Assembly: GCA_020403455.1 (NCBI GenBank)
Contig: JADBXP010000005.1
Span: 186,001 to 250,000 of the forward strand
Length of the DNA: 64,000 nt
Direction of reading: 5' to 3'
DNA from: Chitinophagaceae bacterium
GTDB lineage: Bacteria; Bacteroidota; Bacteroidia; Chitinophagales; Chitinophagaceae
The position numbers and the translations under genes were made by a program. The notes beneath the pieces were generated by a model. The model saw only the letters and a program-made list of their open reading frames with translations, did not search any database and was not told the DNA's origin. This document shows, one piece after another, positions 56,819 through 64,000 of this stretch. How positions within the stretch are numbered: the stretch's first letter is position 1; each line of letters begins with the position of its first letter.

Positions 56819-57637
56819 TTAGTCAAAGAAAACACGCACTGTTTGGTATAACATACGGCTATCGTAGGTCCCGGACCCGTTGGATGATGGATCGGCATAT
56901 CCCTGTAACCCGAAGAGACCGGCGATATTACCATGCCGAATAGCGATTTCGAGATAACCGGCAGAATTGAACCAGGCCAGTTTGGAGGTTCCGGTGACGG
57001 AAGAAAAATTGTCACTCAGTCCATCGATTACCTCATTTCTGTTGAACGCAAAACGGAAGGTTCTACCTCTTCTTTGCTCTTCAAACTCTTCTTTTGTAAT
57101 GTTGATTACAACATTCTCAAATTGGTCGATAAAGAGTATCTGACCGTCCATCCAGTCTGGGCCAACTGTAGGCCGCAGTGGATAATTTTCTACAATTTGT
57201 TGAGTGGGTTTTCCCGGCAATCGTTGAGACTGCTTCAACAATGCCGGGAGATGGGAAATGATGCTGGCAGTGATATCTAAAAGAGTTTTAGTACCGGTAC
57301 AATCTAGTTGCAGTAGGGTTGACGGTTTTTCTCTTGTAATCATGGTAAGGATACCGTTGTCGGGACATATCAGCCATTGATCGCGGTAGCGTGCCAGCAG
57401 GAAGTATTTTACAGGAGTTTCGAAGCAGTTGACCAAAATGAGGTGAATGGTCTCCGGTGGGTAATGACCAATTGCTGCCTGACAGATGTAAGCAGCCTGA
57501 GGAAAGTTGGTTTGAGACAAATAATGAGAAATATCTGTGATGGTGATACCGGGTAAGGCCGATAACAATTGTCCCTTAATTGCACCCACAGCAAAATCGC
57601 GCAGACCGATATCGGAGGATAAAGTGACAATGGCCAT
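56819..57637 (-). CDS. SAM hydroxide adenosyltransferase / SAM hydrolase (DUF62 family)
   Basis: A 272-residue protein of the SAM-dependent chlorinase/fluorinase superfamily. The N-terminus VTLSSDIGLRDFAVGAIKGQL is the family hallmark with the substrate Asp; YICQAAIGHYPPETIHLILV and a FIDQFENVVINITKEEF strand follow. Non-halogenating members hydrolyse SAM to adenosine and methionine. Nothing suggests halogenase activity. It is 27 bases downstream of the SDR gene and likely co-transcribed with it. Confidence 0.87.
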   Translation of the reverse strand: MAIVTLSSDIGLRDFAVGAIKGQLLSALPGITITDISHYLSQTNFPQAAYICQAAIGHYPPETIHLILVNCFETPVKYFLLARYRDQWLICPDNGILTMITREKPSTLLQLDCTGTKTLLDITASIISHLPALLKQSQRLPGKPTQQIVENYPLRPTVGPDWMDGQILFIDQFENVVINITKEEFEEQRRGRTFRFAFNRNEVIDGLSDNFSSVTGTSKLAWFNSAGYLEIAIRHGNIAGLFGLQGYADPSSNGSGTYDSRMLYQTVRVFFD

Positions 57638-57664
57638 GTTGTTGTTAACGCCGTAGCAGCAGTC

Positions 57665-58471
57665 TTATTTCACCAACTGCCCGTTTTTGTAGAAAAAATT
57701 TCTCACCAGTCGGTCGGTCAGTGCCGGTAACCATTTGTTGAGGAATACGGTACGTTTACCATTGAATGTAAGTATCAGGGTACGTTTGCGTTGACGTATG
57801 GCATCGAGTATATGTCTGGCACAGGTGGCTGAACTCATCATAGCCCCTTCGTCCATGGAGGTCTCCCCCCTCGCCTCTCCTTTGCTATCCAGGGCTGCCA
57901 TTCTGATATTGGAGGTAGTGAATCCGGGGCATGCCGTCAATACATGCACTCCTGAATCGAGTAACTCGGTTCGCAGGGATTCCAGCCATCCATTGAGTGC
58001 AAATTTTGAAGCGGAATACCCGGATCTTCCGGGCAAACCCCTGAAACCGGCGATGGAGGAAATACCCACGATACTCCCTTTATTTTTAATAATATGGTGA
58101 AGTGCATAATGTGTGCAGTAAACAACCCCCATATAATTAATGTCCATAACTTTTTTTAGGGTGGCGGGAATAGCATCCTGAAAAAGTGATCGCATCGAAA
58201 TACCCGCATTGTTAATTAGAATGTGGATGGTTCCGAAAGTAGCGATGGTACTTTGAATGAAGTCGGCACAATCTGCTTCGACACTCACATCCGCCTGGAA
58301 AATATGGAGGTGCATACCGGCAAATTCCTTCCGCAGTTGTTCCAATTTATCAACTTGTCTTCCGCAGGTAGCAACTCTTGCCCCTTCTTGAAGGAAAATT
58401 TCTACCAATGCCTTTCCTATTCCATCCGACCCCCCGGTTACAACCACAACCTGGTTCTTAAATTGGCTCAT
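57665..58471 (-). CDS. Short-chain dehydrogenase/reductase
   Basis: A 268-residue classical SDR. The nucleotide-binding motif is VVVTGGSDGIGKALVE (TGxxxGxG, residues 9-24), NNAGIS follows at 88-93, and the catalytic Ser and YxxxK are in GISSIAGFRGLPGRSGYSASKF. The acidic-residue position after strand 2 is replaced by CGRQ, which favours NADPH. A hydrophobic C-terminus (KWLPALTDRLV) suggests membrane association. Substrate unknown. Confidence 0.9.
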   Translation of the reverse strand: MSQFKNQVVVVTGGSDGIGKALVEIFLQEGARVATCGRQVDKLEQLRKEFAGMHLHIFQADVSVEADCADFIQSTIATFGTIHILINNAGISMRSLFQDAIPATLKKVMDINYMGVVYCTHYALHHIIKNKGSIVGISSIAGFRGLPGRSGYSASKFALNGWLESLRTELLDSGVHVLTACPGFTTSNIRMAALDSKGEARGETSMDEGAMMSSATCARHILDAIRQRKRTLILTFNGKRTVFLNKWLPALTDRLVRNFFYKNGQLVK

Positions 58472-58487
58472 GTACTACGATTTTGTA

Positions 58488-58495
58488 CAAAAATA
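58488..58495 (-). promoter_or_regulatory. -7 element of the SDR-DUF62 operon
   Basis: TATTTTTG on the minus strand fits TAnnTTTG, 16 bases before the ATG at 58471. Confidence 0.5.
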
Positions 58496-58558
58496 AACCC
58501 TTTCGGTGGGTCTTTTGTGTAAGAATGTTAGTAAGTGGATTATTTTGAAACATAAATA

Positions 58559-58589
58559 TTTGGTGAATCTTTGATAATTCTTACTTTTG
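58559..58589 (+). promoter_or_regulatory. Promoter of the tRNA-Lys gene
   Basis: TTTG (58559-58562) and TACTTTTG (58582-58589) with a 19-base spacer, matching the Bacteroidota consensus on both elements. The best promoter in the window. Confidence 0.75.
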
Positions 58590-58623
58590 CACTCCCTAAC
58601 AAGTGATTCACTTGTTTTCGGTC

Positions 58624-58696
58624 GATTCCGTAGCTCAGTTGGTAGAGCAATACACTTTTAATGTATGGGTCCTGGGTTCGAGTCCCAGCGGGATCA
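58624..58696 (+). tRNA. tRNA-Lys (anticodon TTT)
   Basis: A 73-base cloverleaf. The acceptor GATTCCG pairs with CGGGATC (one T-G pair) and the D stem is GCTC/GAGC. The anticodon stem ATACA/TGTAT encloses CTTTTAA, giving anticodon TTT. The T stem CTGGG/CCCAG encloses TTCGAGT. The discriminator is A, and CCA is not encoded. It is a single isolated gene with its own promoter and terminator. Confidence 0.96.
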
Positions 58697-58697
58697 C

Positions 58698-58728
58698 AAA
58701 GCTCCGATCATATCGGAGCTTTTTTTTT
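58698..58728 (+). terminator. Terminator of tRNA-Lys
   Basis: AAAGCTCCGAT (58698-58708) pairs perfectly with ATCGGAGCTTT (58712-58722) around a 3-base loop, then six further T residues. Confidence 0.9.
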
Positions 58729-58771
58729 GCGGTTACTCAATGAATGGACTCCCCTCTTGTAAAAGGACTGT

Positions 58772-60676
58772 TTAGAAACGAAGTGTACAACCGGCATTCA
58801 ACCACCGACCCGGCATTTGGGAGCCCAACAAATCACTATAACTGGTATTGGTGAGATTGGTACATTCCAACTGAATGCTGAGAAATCTTAATGGAGTTGT
58901 ATAACTGAGCCTGGAATTTATCAGAAAGTAGTTCGGACTAATTCTTGCCTGAATGGCGGGTGCGGACAAAGTATTTCTTTCTTTGTACAGGGTAGTAAGT
59001 GAAATGGACCAATTTTTCCATTGACTGATGATCTGGGTATTCCACAAAAACCTGGCATGTGAGGAAAGATAGAAAGAGGGTGTTGATTGTCCGGCAACAG
59101 ATTCCATCCAAACAATTCCGCTCGACACTGCCAGTTCATTCTTTTCACCCCAACTGGTTCTATACCTGAAATCCAGTTCAATACCCCTGGTTTGAACAGC
59201 GAATAAATTGGTGGCAAGGGCATAATTTCCCGTAGGTAAAAGATTCATTGGCCTGGGCATTTGTGCAAATGGTGTTGGCTTCCAGTCGATCAAATTCGTC
59301 TGGTCTCTGTAAAATGCCGTTAGACTTAGGATGAACCTTTTGAGGGGGCGGAAGTCAATTCCGGTTTCATAATTCCAGGAGCGCTCGGGTTGCAGGGATG
59401 GATTACCGATGTTACCTGCTGTAACCAGCGTCTTATTATAGTTGTTGTATCGTTCCGTAAAATCTGCATCGCGTATTCCCTTGCTGATAGAACTCCGCCA
59501 GGTAAACTTGCCTTTATTATAAGACGCATTGATTTGAGGAATCAATTGCCATCCATAGCTTTCATCCCAATTGAGTCGAATGCTTTCATTGAGGAATAAA
59601 CGGGGAAATAGATGGTGGTTATGGATCAGAAAAATTCCGGTATGTGCAAGAGCATGATTTCCCCTGTCATTTGAATTAATTTTTTTATGGAAAAATTGAG
59701 TTCCATAAACAATACTCCTATTGTTCGGCAGATTTTGCATCCACCTGGCCTGTAAAATAGAAAGTTGAGTTGTATTCAAATTGGTAGCTCCCGATGGATT
59801 GAACTGAAATCGATCCTTCAATACCTTGAAAGCTCCATCCAATTGAAACTTCTTTCCACCTTTTTCCCTGATCAATGCCATACTCGACCAATCGCTCGTT
59901 ACCCTTTCGTTGGCCGTATCTGACAAGAAGGGGGTATAAAAATTTTGTGCATTGAAATACCGGTTGTCCCTTGCATATCTAAGATGCAAAGACCAATAGC
60001 TATTCAATCTTTTTGTAAATGCAAAAGAACTGGTTACATTATCGAAAAAGCCTTTGGTTCCTCGCAGTTGTTCACCATCAGCCCTATTGCGCATGGTAGA
60101 CATACTGAATTGTCCTTTTAAAAGAGAGGTAGTCCAATAAGCCTGAAGATTTGAAAAGGCATTTGAGCCGGCTCTGTAGGAGAATACGCTTTTATCAACC
60201 AGTGAATCCTGTGAAGCAATACTTGCTTTGGTAATGATATTGACAACCCCACCGACAGCATCAGCACCATAGATGGCGGCAGCTGCACCTTTAATGATTT
60301 CAATCTTTGCAATTTCTTCAGGGTGGAGTGGAATATAGGTACTGAAATGACCAGTGAGTGGATCATTCAATCGAATGCCATCAATTACCACCAATACTTG
60401 TTGAAAAGTACCACCCCGGATGATGATATCTGACTGAGACCCTGCAGGACCCCTTTGCTGAATCTCAATTCCGGGGGCATATCTAAGCCATTCATCGATG
60501 CTGTTAACCGGCAGTTTCGCCAGGTCTGCACTGTTGAGGGTGATTATATTTCTTCCGGTAGTAATGTTCTTTTGTGGAAGGTAACTGGCACTGACTACAA
60601 CAGAATCTAACTCCTTCGTTTGTGCCCTTATCATCAGGGGGAGCAAAATAAACCAACTAAAAATGATGCGTAACAT
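58772..60676 (-). CDS. TonB-dependent outer-membrane receptor, BtuB-like
   Basis: A 634-residue receptor with a signal peptide (ending MIRAQ), a TonB box-like ELDSVVVSASYLP, and a plug (YAPGIEIQQRGPAGSQSDI, IEIIKGAAAAIYGADAVGG). The barrel ends in LRF. It lacks the N-terminal carboxypeptidase-like domain and SusC signature, so it is of the BtuB/siderophore class rather than SusC. The ligand is unknown; no cobalamin riboswitch was recognised in its short leader. TAGTTTCG (60681-60688, minus strand) is a near -7 element. Confidence 0.88.
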   Translation of the reverse strand: MLRIIFSWFILLPLMIRAQTKELDSVVVSASYLPQKNITTGRNIITLNSADLAKLPVNSIDEWLRYAPGIEIQQRGPAGSQSDIIIRGGTFQQVLVVIDGIRLNDPLTGHFSTYIPLHPEEIAKIEIIKGAAAAIYGADAVGGVVNIITKASIASQDSLVDKSVFSYRAGSNAFSNLQAYWTTSLLKGQFSMSTMRNRADGEQLRGTKGFFDNVTSSFAFTKRLNSYWSLHLRYARDNRYFNAQNFYTPFLSDTANERVTSDWSSMALIREKGGKKFQLDGAFKVLKDRFQFNPSGATNLNTTQLSILQARWMQNLPNNRSIVYGTQFFHKKINSNDRGNHALAHTGIFLIHNHHLFPRLFLNESIRLNWDESYGWQLIPQINASYNKGKFTWRSSISKGIRDADFTERYNNYNKTLVTAGNIGNPSLQPERSWNYETGIDFRPLKRFILSLTAFYRDQTNLIDWKPTPFAQMPRPMNLLPTGNYALATNLFAVQTRGIELDFRYRTSWGEKNELAVSSGIVWMESVAGQSTPSFYLSSHARFLWNTQIISQWKNWSISLTTLYKERNTLSAPAIQARISPNYFLINSRLSYTTPLRFLSIQLECTNLTNTSYSDLLGSQMPGRWLNAGCTLRF

Positions 60677-60768
60677 GGTGCGAAACTATGATTTGTAGAC
60701 TGAAAATTTAACCTCACCCTATTATTTATTGAAATTATTTTATATATTGGTTATCGATAGTTTTTAAT

Positions 60769-62064
60769 ATGAATACATCCGTTAAAAAAAGAGAAAGGTA
60801 CCCAACAACACACAGAAGAAATATACTTGGAAGTCATGTTAAGGAAGTACAGCGGGAATATGAGTTGACAGAAGATAGAAGTTGGTGGATGGAGTTAAGG
60901 TTCAATTCTCATGTAATTTTCAAATGGCCAATCGGAATTTTCTATTACTTCAAATATATGTTTTCAGGTAAAAGAGATTTTCCAGTTTATAAGCAACCTT
61001 TGGGGGGTATTTTTCCGGTTTTGAGTGAAACATGCAGCATTGGTCTGTTATCAGATTGGGCATCCTTCACCAGTGAATCAATTCTGGCAGGTGATGAATT
61101 GAAGAAAAAGAATTGTGACATTACCATTCACATGGGTGATATCTATTATGTTGGTAGCAGAAAAGATGTCTTGTTGAATTTCGGAGAAAAGGGTGCCTGG
61201 CCCTGGGGTACAAAAGGCAGTTTTGCCATACCCGGTAACCATGAATATTTTAGTACTGCCGAGGGTTTCTTTGAGGAATTGTTACCCAGAATGGGAATAA
61301 ACGAGGGTGAAATAAAATGGGTACAGGAATCGGGATTTTTCTGTCTGGAAAACAAATACTGGAGAATCATTGGTCTTGATACAGGTTATCATTCGGTAAA
61401 AGATACCTTCATAAAACTTACTTTAGGACAGGATGCACGGCTGGACGATGTTATGATAGAATGGTTGAAATCAAAAGTTCAACCATTTGCTCCCAACGAC
61501 AACAGAGGAATCATTTTATTAACTCATCATCAGCCCAAATCAGCATTCGAAGGATTCTATGATAGAATTGTTCAACAATTGATTCCTGTTTTTGGTGATA
61601 AAAGATCTTTTATCTGGTTCTGGGGACATGAGCATCGTTTGGCATTTTATGGTGTAGATGCCCAAAAAGATGTACTCAAAGCATTTGGTAGGTGTATTGG
61701 ACATGGTGGTATGCCCGTAGAATTAGGCAATCAGGTAGAGTTAGATGAACCAGAAGATGACCGGGCAACACAACAATCTCTTATCTTCTATGATCAAAGG
61801 GTGAACAGCAATCACAGGGAATTAAAATCACTGGTAAATGAAATGGTGGGATTCAATGGCTATGCAACTATTGATCTAAACCATGATCAAGCGATTATTA
61901 GACATTATGATGTTGAACATGAATTACCACTGGTAACAGAGACCTGGCAAGTTAATATGAATTCAGGAGAGTTGACAGGTGCCATAGAAATACATGCTTC
62001 CGGATTAACATTTTACAAAAATGCGGATCCTTCGGATGCCGTGAGTATCCGGAACCTCCTCTAA
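60769..62064 (+). CDS. Calcineurin-like metallophosphoesterase
   Basis: A 431-residue protein with the metal-binding motifs in order: GLLSDWAS (near 85), HMGDIYYVGS (near 124), PGNHEYFS (near 155), LTHHQPKS (near 249) and FWGHEHRL (near 286). These are the family's two-metal site. The N-terminal 60 residues are basic and may bind membrane or nucleic acid. The last 70 residues are a small beta domain. Substrate unknown. There is no signal peptide, so it probably acts in the cytoplasm. Confidence 0.85.
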   Translation: MNTSVKKRERYPTTHRRNILGSHVKEVQREYELTEDRSWWMELRFNSHVIFKWPIGIFYYFKYMFSGKRDFPVYKQPLGGIFPVLSETCSIGLLSDWASFTSESILAGDELKKKNCDITIHMGDIYYVGSRKDVLLNFGEKGAWPWGTKGSFAIPGNHEYFSTAEGFFEELLPRMGINEGEIKWVQESGFFCLENKYWRIIGLDTGYHSVKDTFIKLTLGQDARLDDVMIEWLKSKVQPFAPNDNRGIILLTHHQPKSAFEGFYDRIVQQLIPVFGDKRSFIWFWGHEHRLAFYGVDAQKDVLKAFGRCIGHGGMPVELGNQVELDEPEDDRATQQSLIFYDQRVNSNHRELKSLVNEMVGFNGYATIDLNHDQAIIRHYDVEHELPLVTETWQVNMNSGELTGAIEIHASGLTFYKNADPSDAVSIRNLL

Positions 62065-62157
62065 TTCCAAAATGGTTACCCCCAAGATGTGACTTGCATC
62101 ATTTGTATTTTCAATGGTCCGAACTTAGGCAAGCACAAGTATTTCTGCTATTTGATG

Positions 62158-62165
62158 TAACTTTG
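62158..62165 (+). promoter_or_regulatory. -7 element before the DPM1-like gene
   Basis: TAACTTTG fits TAnnTTTG; the leader to ATG 62201 would be about 30 bases. No -33 element seen. Confidence 0.5.
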
Positions 62166-62200
62166 CCTTTCTTTCTGCAACAAATAATCTGTACGAACCA

Positions 62201-62950
62201 ATGATCAATGGTAAGAAAGTTATTGTCGTGATGCCCGCATATAACGCGGAGAAAACATTGGAACAAACCTACCGTGAGATACCGATGGATATTGTCGATG
62301 ACATAATCCTAGTTAATGATGCCAGCAAAGACAATACTGTACAGGAAGCTGAGCGGCTGGGCATTCGGCACATCATTACTCACCCTCAAAACAGGGGCTA
62401 TGGAGGAAATCAAAAATCCTGTTACAACAAAGCACTTGAGTTAGGTGCTGATATCGTGGTCATGTTGCATCCGGATTATCAATATACACCGAAATTGATC
62501 TTGGCCATGAGTAGCATCATAGCCAATGGTCTTTATCCTGTAGTTTTTGGCTCGCGTATTCTGGGGAAGGGTGCATTACGAGGAGGCATGCCAATGTACA
62601 AGTACATTGCCAACCGCGCACTGACACTTTTCCAGAATATTTTAATGAACCAAAAATTAAGTGAATACCATACAGGATACAGAGCATTCAGCCGGGACGT
62701 TTTAGAAAAAGTAAACTATGAGTTGAACAATGATGACTTCATCTTTGACAACGAAATGATTGCACAAATTTTCGATGCCGGCTTCGAGATTGGAGAAGTT
62801 ACTTGTCCAACTAAATATTTTGATGAGGCATCCAGCATTAATCTGAGCAGGAGTATCCAATATGGGCTGGGTGTAGTAGGCGTATCAGTGGGCTATTTCT
62901 TGAAAAGACTGGGATGGATATCCCCTGTGATCTACCGGCACAAACACTAA
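62201..62950 (+). CDS. GT2 glycosyltransferase, DPM1/polyprenyl-phosphate sugar synthase-like
   Basis: A 249-residue GT-A enzyme: VIVVMPAYNAEKTLEQTYREI at the start, ILVNDASKDNT near 38, and the metal motif as HPDYQY near 90, as in the DPM1-like cytosolic group. It is followed by GSRILGKGALRGGMP and EYHTGYRAFSRD. There are no C-terminal membrane helices, only a hydrophobic tail. It likely makes an undecaprenyl-phosphate sugar that the convergent ArnT-like enzyme could use. Stops of the two genes overlap by 4 bases. Confidence 0.88.
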   Translation: MINGKKVIVVMPAYNAEKTLEQTYREIPMDIVDDIILVNDASKDNTVQEAERLGIRHIITHPQNRGYGGNQKSCYNKALELGADIVVMLHPDYQYTPKLILAMSSIIANGLYPVVFGSRILGKGALRGGMPMYKYIANRALTLFQNILMNQKLSEYHTGYRAFSRDVLEKVNYELNNDDFIFDNEMIAQIFDAGFEIGEVTCPTKYFDEASSINLSRSIQYGLGVVGVSVGYFLKRLGWISPVIYRHKH

Positions 62951-64000
62951 TTGGTTTTTTGCACCGCCGCAGCCCTTCTGTAAAAAACAAAGCCATTTTT
63001 TATTCCAAGTAATTGAAAATCCGGAATGGTATCATATACAGGCTTGTCCATGATCTTCACTGAAAAATAGACCGGCTTATTGATAGGGCCACGAATCAAC
63101 CAATTTTTATAATTGATTTCTTTTTCGGCCGTACTAAGTGTATCGGGCTGTGTTGACCCATTGTTCCGAACAACTTGTATTAATTCACGCTGTGCAATAT
63201 CAGGAGGTTGAACTCTACCATAAAAATAAGGTGCATAACTTTTGTATCCCAGCGTTTCCCGGTAGCAATCTTCATTTTGATGGGATGTAAAAAAGTCAAT
63301 GTTAGCACGTTGGCTGATAGCTTCGACGGATGGAAAAATAAATACAACAAGAAAAAGCGTAGCCATTGCAACCGAAACAAACAAAAGTGGAATGGTACGT
63401 TTGAAAGAAGAATTCAAAATGAAATACAGGGTAGCAACAATGATGAGAATGCCCGCCAAGGACTGCCAAGGATACCAATTCACAGTTGCTTCTAGGTTTC
63501 CTCTGGCAAACGGATCATCGACCATATCCTTCCATTGATTGACCCTTTGCATTACAAATGGAATAGCAGCTAACAAGAGACCTATGAATATTCCGATGAT
63601 CCCTGTCAAAACTTTAATCCAAACGGGTATTTTCATTTGAACTTCCCTGAGTAATTGATCAATATACCTGGCAGCAATGAAAGTCAGGGGAAGCCAGCAT
63701 AAGGAGGAATAATGAATGATTTTAGTGGTAACAAGGGAAAAAACAATCAGTGTCACCCAAAAAAGTGAATTCATCCATTGGTGGAAGCGATGCAGCGCAT
63801 CATTGTCGTTTTTCATGACAATTCCCTTGAGAAAAAAAACAGAGGCCGGAAAACATCCTAACAATAAAACCCACCAATGATAAAAAAATGGCTCGCCATG
63901 ATCAGCATCGGAAGTACTGAAAAGTGCAATCTGCCGCTCGATGAATTCAACCATGAATCGTGGCCCATGCCGAAATAAGTCAACTCCAAACCAGGCAAAA
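62947..64000 (-). CDS. ArnT-like membrane glycosyltransferase, 5' end outside window
   Basis: The frame is open to the window edge; residues before the first visible Met read FAWFGVDLFRHGPRF, so the gene continues upstream. The visible 350 residues include VLLLGCFPASVFFLKG and several membrane helices, then a periplasmic C-terminal domain (YKSYAPYFYGRV). This is the C-terminal part of a polyprenyl-phosphate-sugar-dependent enzyme (PMT/ArnT type), which moves sugars onto lipid or protein in the periplasm. Acceptor unknown. Pairing with the DPM1-like gene supports the donor idea. Confidence 0.85.
   Translation of the reverse strand, partial: FAWFGVDLFRHGPRFMVEFIERQIALFSTSDADHGEPFFYHWWVLLLGCFPASVFFLKGIVMKNDNDALHRFHQWMNSLFWVTLIVFSLVTTKIIHYSSLCWLPLTFIAARYIDQLLREVQMKIPVWIKVLTGIIGIFIGLLLAAIPFVMQRVNQWKDMVDDPFARGNLEATVNWYPWQSLAGILIIVATLYFILNSSFKRTIPLLFVSVAMATLFLVVFIFPSVEAISQRANIDFFTSHQNEDCYRETLGYKSYAPYFYGRVQPPDIAQRELIQVVRNNGSTQPDTLSTAEKEINYKNWLIRGPINKPVYFSVKIMDKPVYDTIPDFQLLGIKNGFVFYRRAAAVQKTN

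Noticed and set aside
56819..57637. SAM-dependent halogenase
   Set aside because: The family fold is shared, but nothing in sequence or context indicates halide chemistry, and most relatives hydrolyse SAM.
60677..60768. Cobalamin riboswitch before the BtuB-like receptor
   Set aside because: Only 92 bases separate it from the divergent gene and no B12-box or stem pattern is visible.
1..64000. CRISPR array, IS element, integrase, toxin-antitoxin or phage genes
   Set aside because: No repeat-spacer pattern, transposase motif, terminal inverted repeat pair with direct repeats, or phage structural gene was found.

Overview
The window comes from a Bacteroidota chromosome, most likely Chitinophagaceae or a close relative. 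Four things support this: two SusC/SusD outer-membrane pairs, a protein with a gliding-motility/type IX secretion C-terminal domain, many TAnnTTTG-type -7 promoter elements just upstream of genes, and start codons without clear Shine-Dalgarno sequences. Base composition is around 45 % GC by eye, with local departures noted below. No IS element, CRISPR array, prophage or integrase was seen.

Layout. 1-8560 is a surface-glycan assembly region: a YfhO-type membrane protein (cut by the window edge), GT4, GT2, GT9 and DxD-type glycosyltransferases and four SAM methyltransferases, tightly packed and often overlapping. 8568-12516 holds a 1044-residue T9SS-exported adhesin-like protein and another GT2. 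12648-17773 carries a beta-barrel protein, mqnA (futalosine menaquinone route), purB, an exported DsrE-like protein and an exonuclease/GIY-YIG fusion. 18054-23153 is a SusC-SusD-lipoprotein operon closed by a terminator. 23289-29684 has two unrecognised exported proteins, valS, a PAP2 phosphatase, an Lrp regulator and ahcY. 29822-32775 has a NodB-type deacetylase, anmK and a DeoR regulator. 32776-37652 contains a second SusC/SusD pair of clearly higher GC, preceded by a strong hairpin.

37749-46172 is mixed housekeeping: GNAT, DUF2911, a DUF2452 fusion, a UbiD decarboxylase, pdxJ, a GH29 fucosidase, purE and bshC. 46230-52252 reads as a 4-hydroxyproline catabolic set (epimerase, FAD oxidase, deaminase, semialdehyde dehydrogenase) split by an opposite-strand sterol-desaturase-type gene. 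52287-58471 carries rimO, prfC, lpd, a SAM hydrolase family gene and an SDR. A solitary tRNA-Lys follows with its own promoter and terminator. The window ends with a BtuB-like receptor, a metallophosphoesterase, a DPM1-like glycosyltransferase and the 3' part of an ArnT-like membrane glycosyltransferase.

How they fit together. The glycan genes at both ends, the T9SS substrate and the Sus pairs describe a bacterium that builds and degrades complex surface and environmental polymers. MqnA and UbiD point to menaquinone respiration, and BshC points to bacillithiol. No multi-gene defence or mobile system was found. The most unusual items are the PKD domain split by a propeller, the interrupted hydroxyproline cluster, the foreign-looking SusCD2 block with its hairpin, and the set of very short or absent mRNA leaders.
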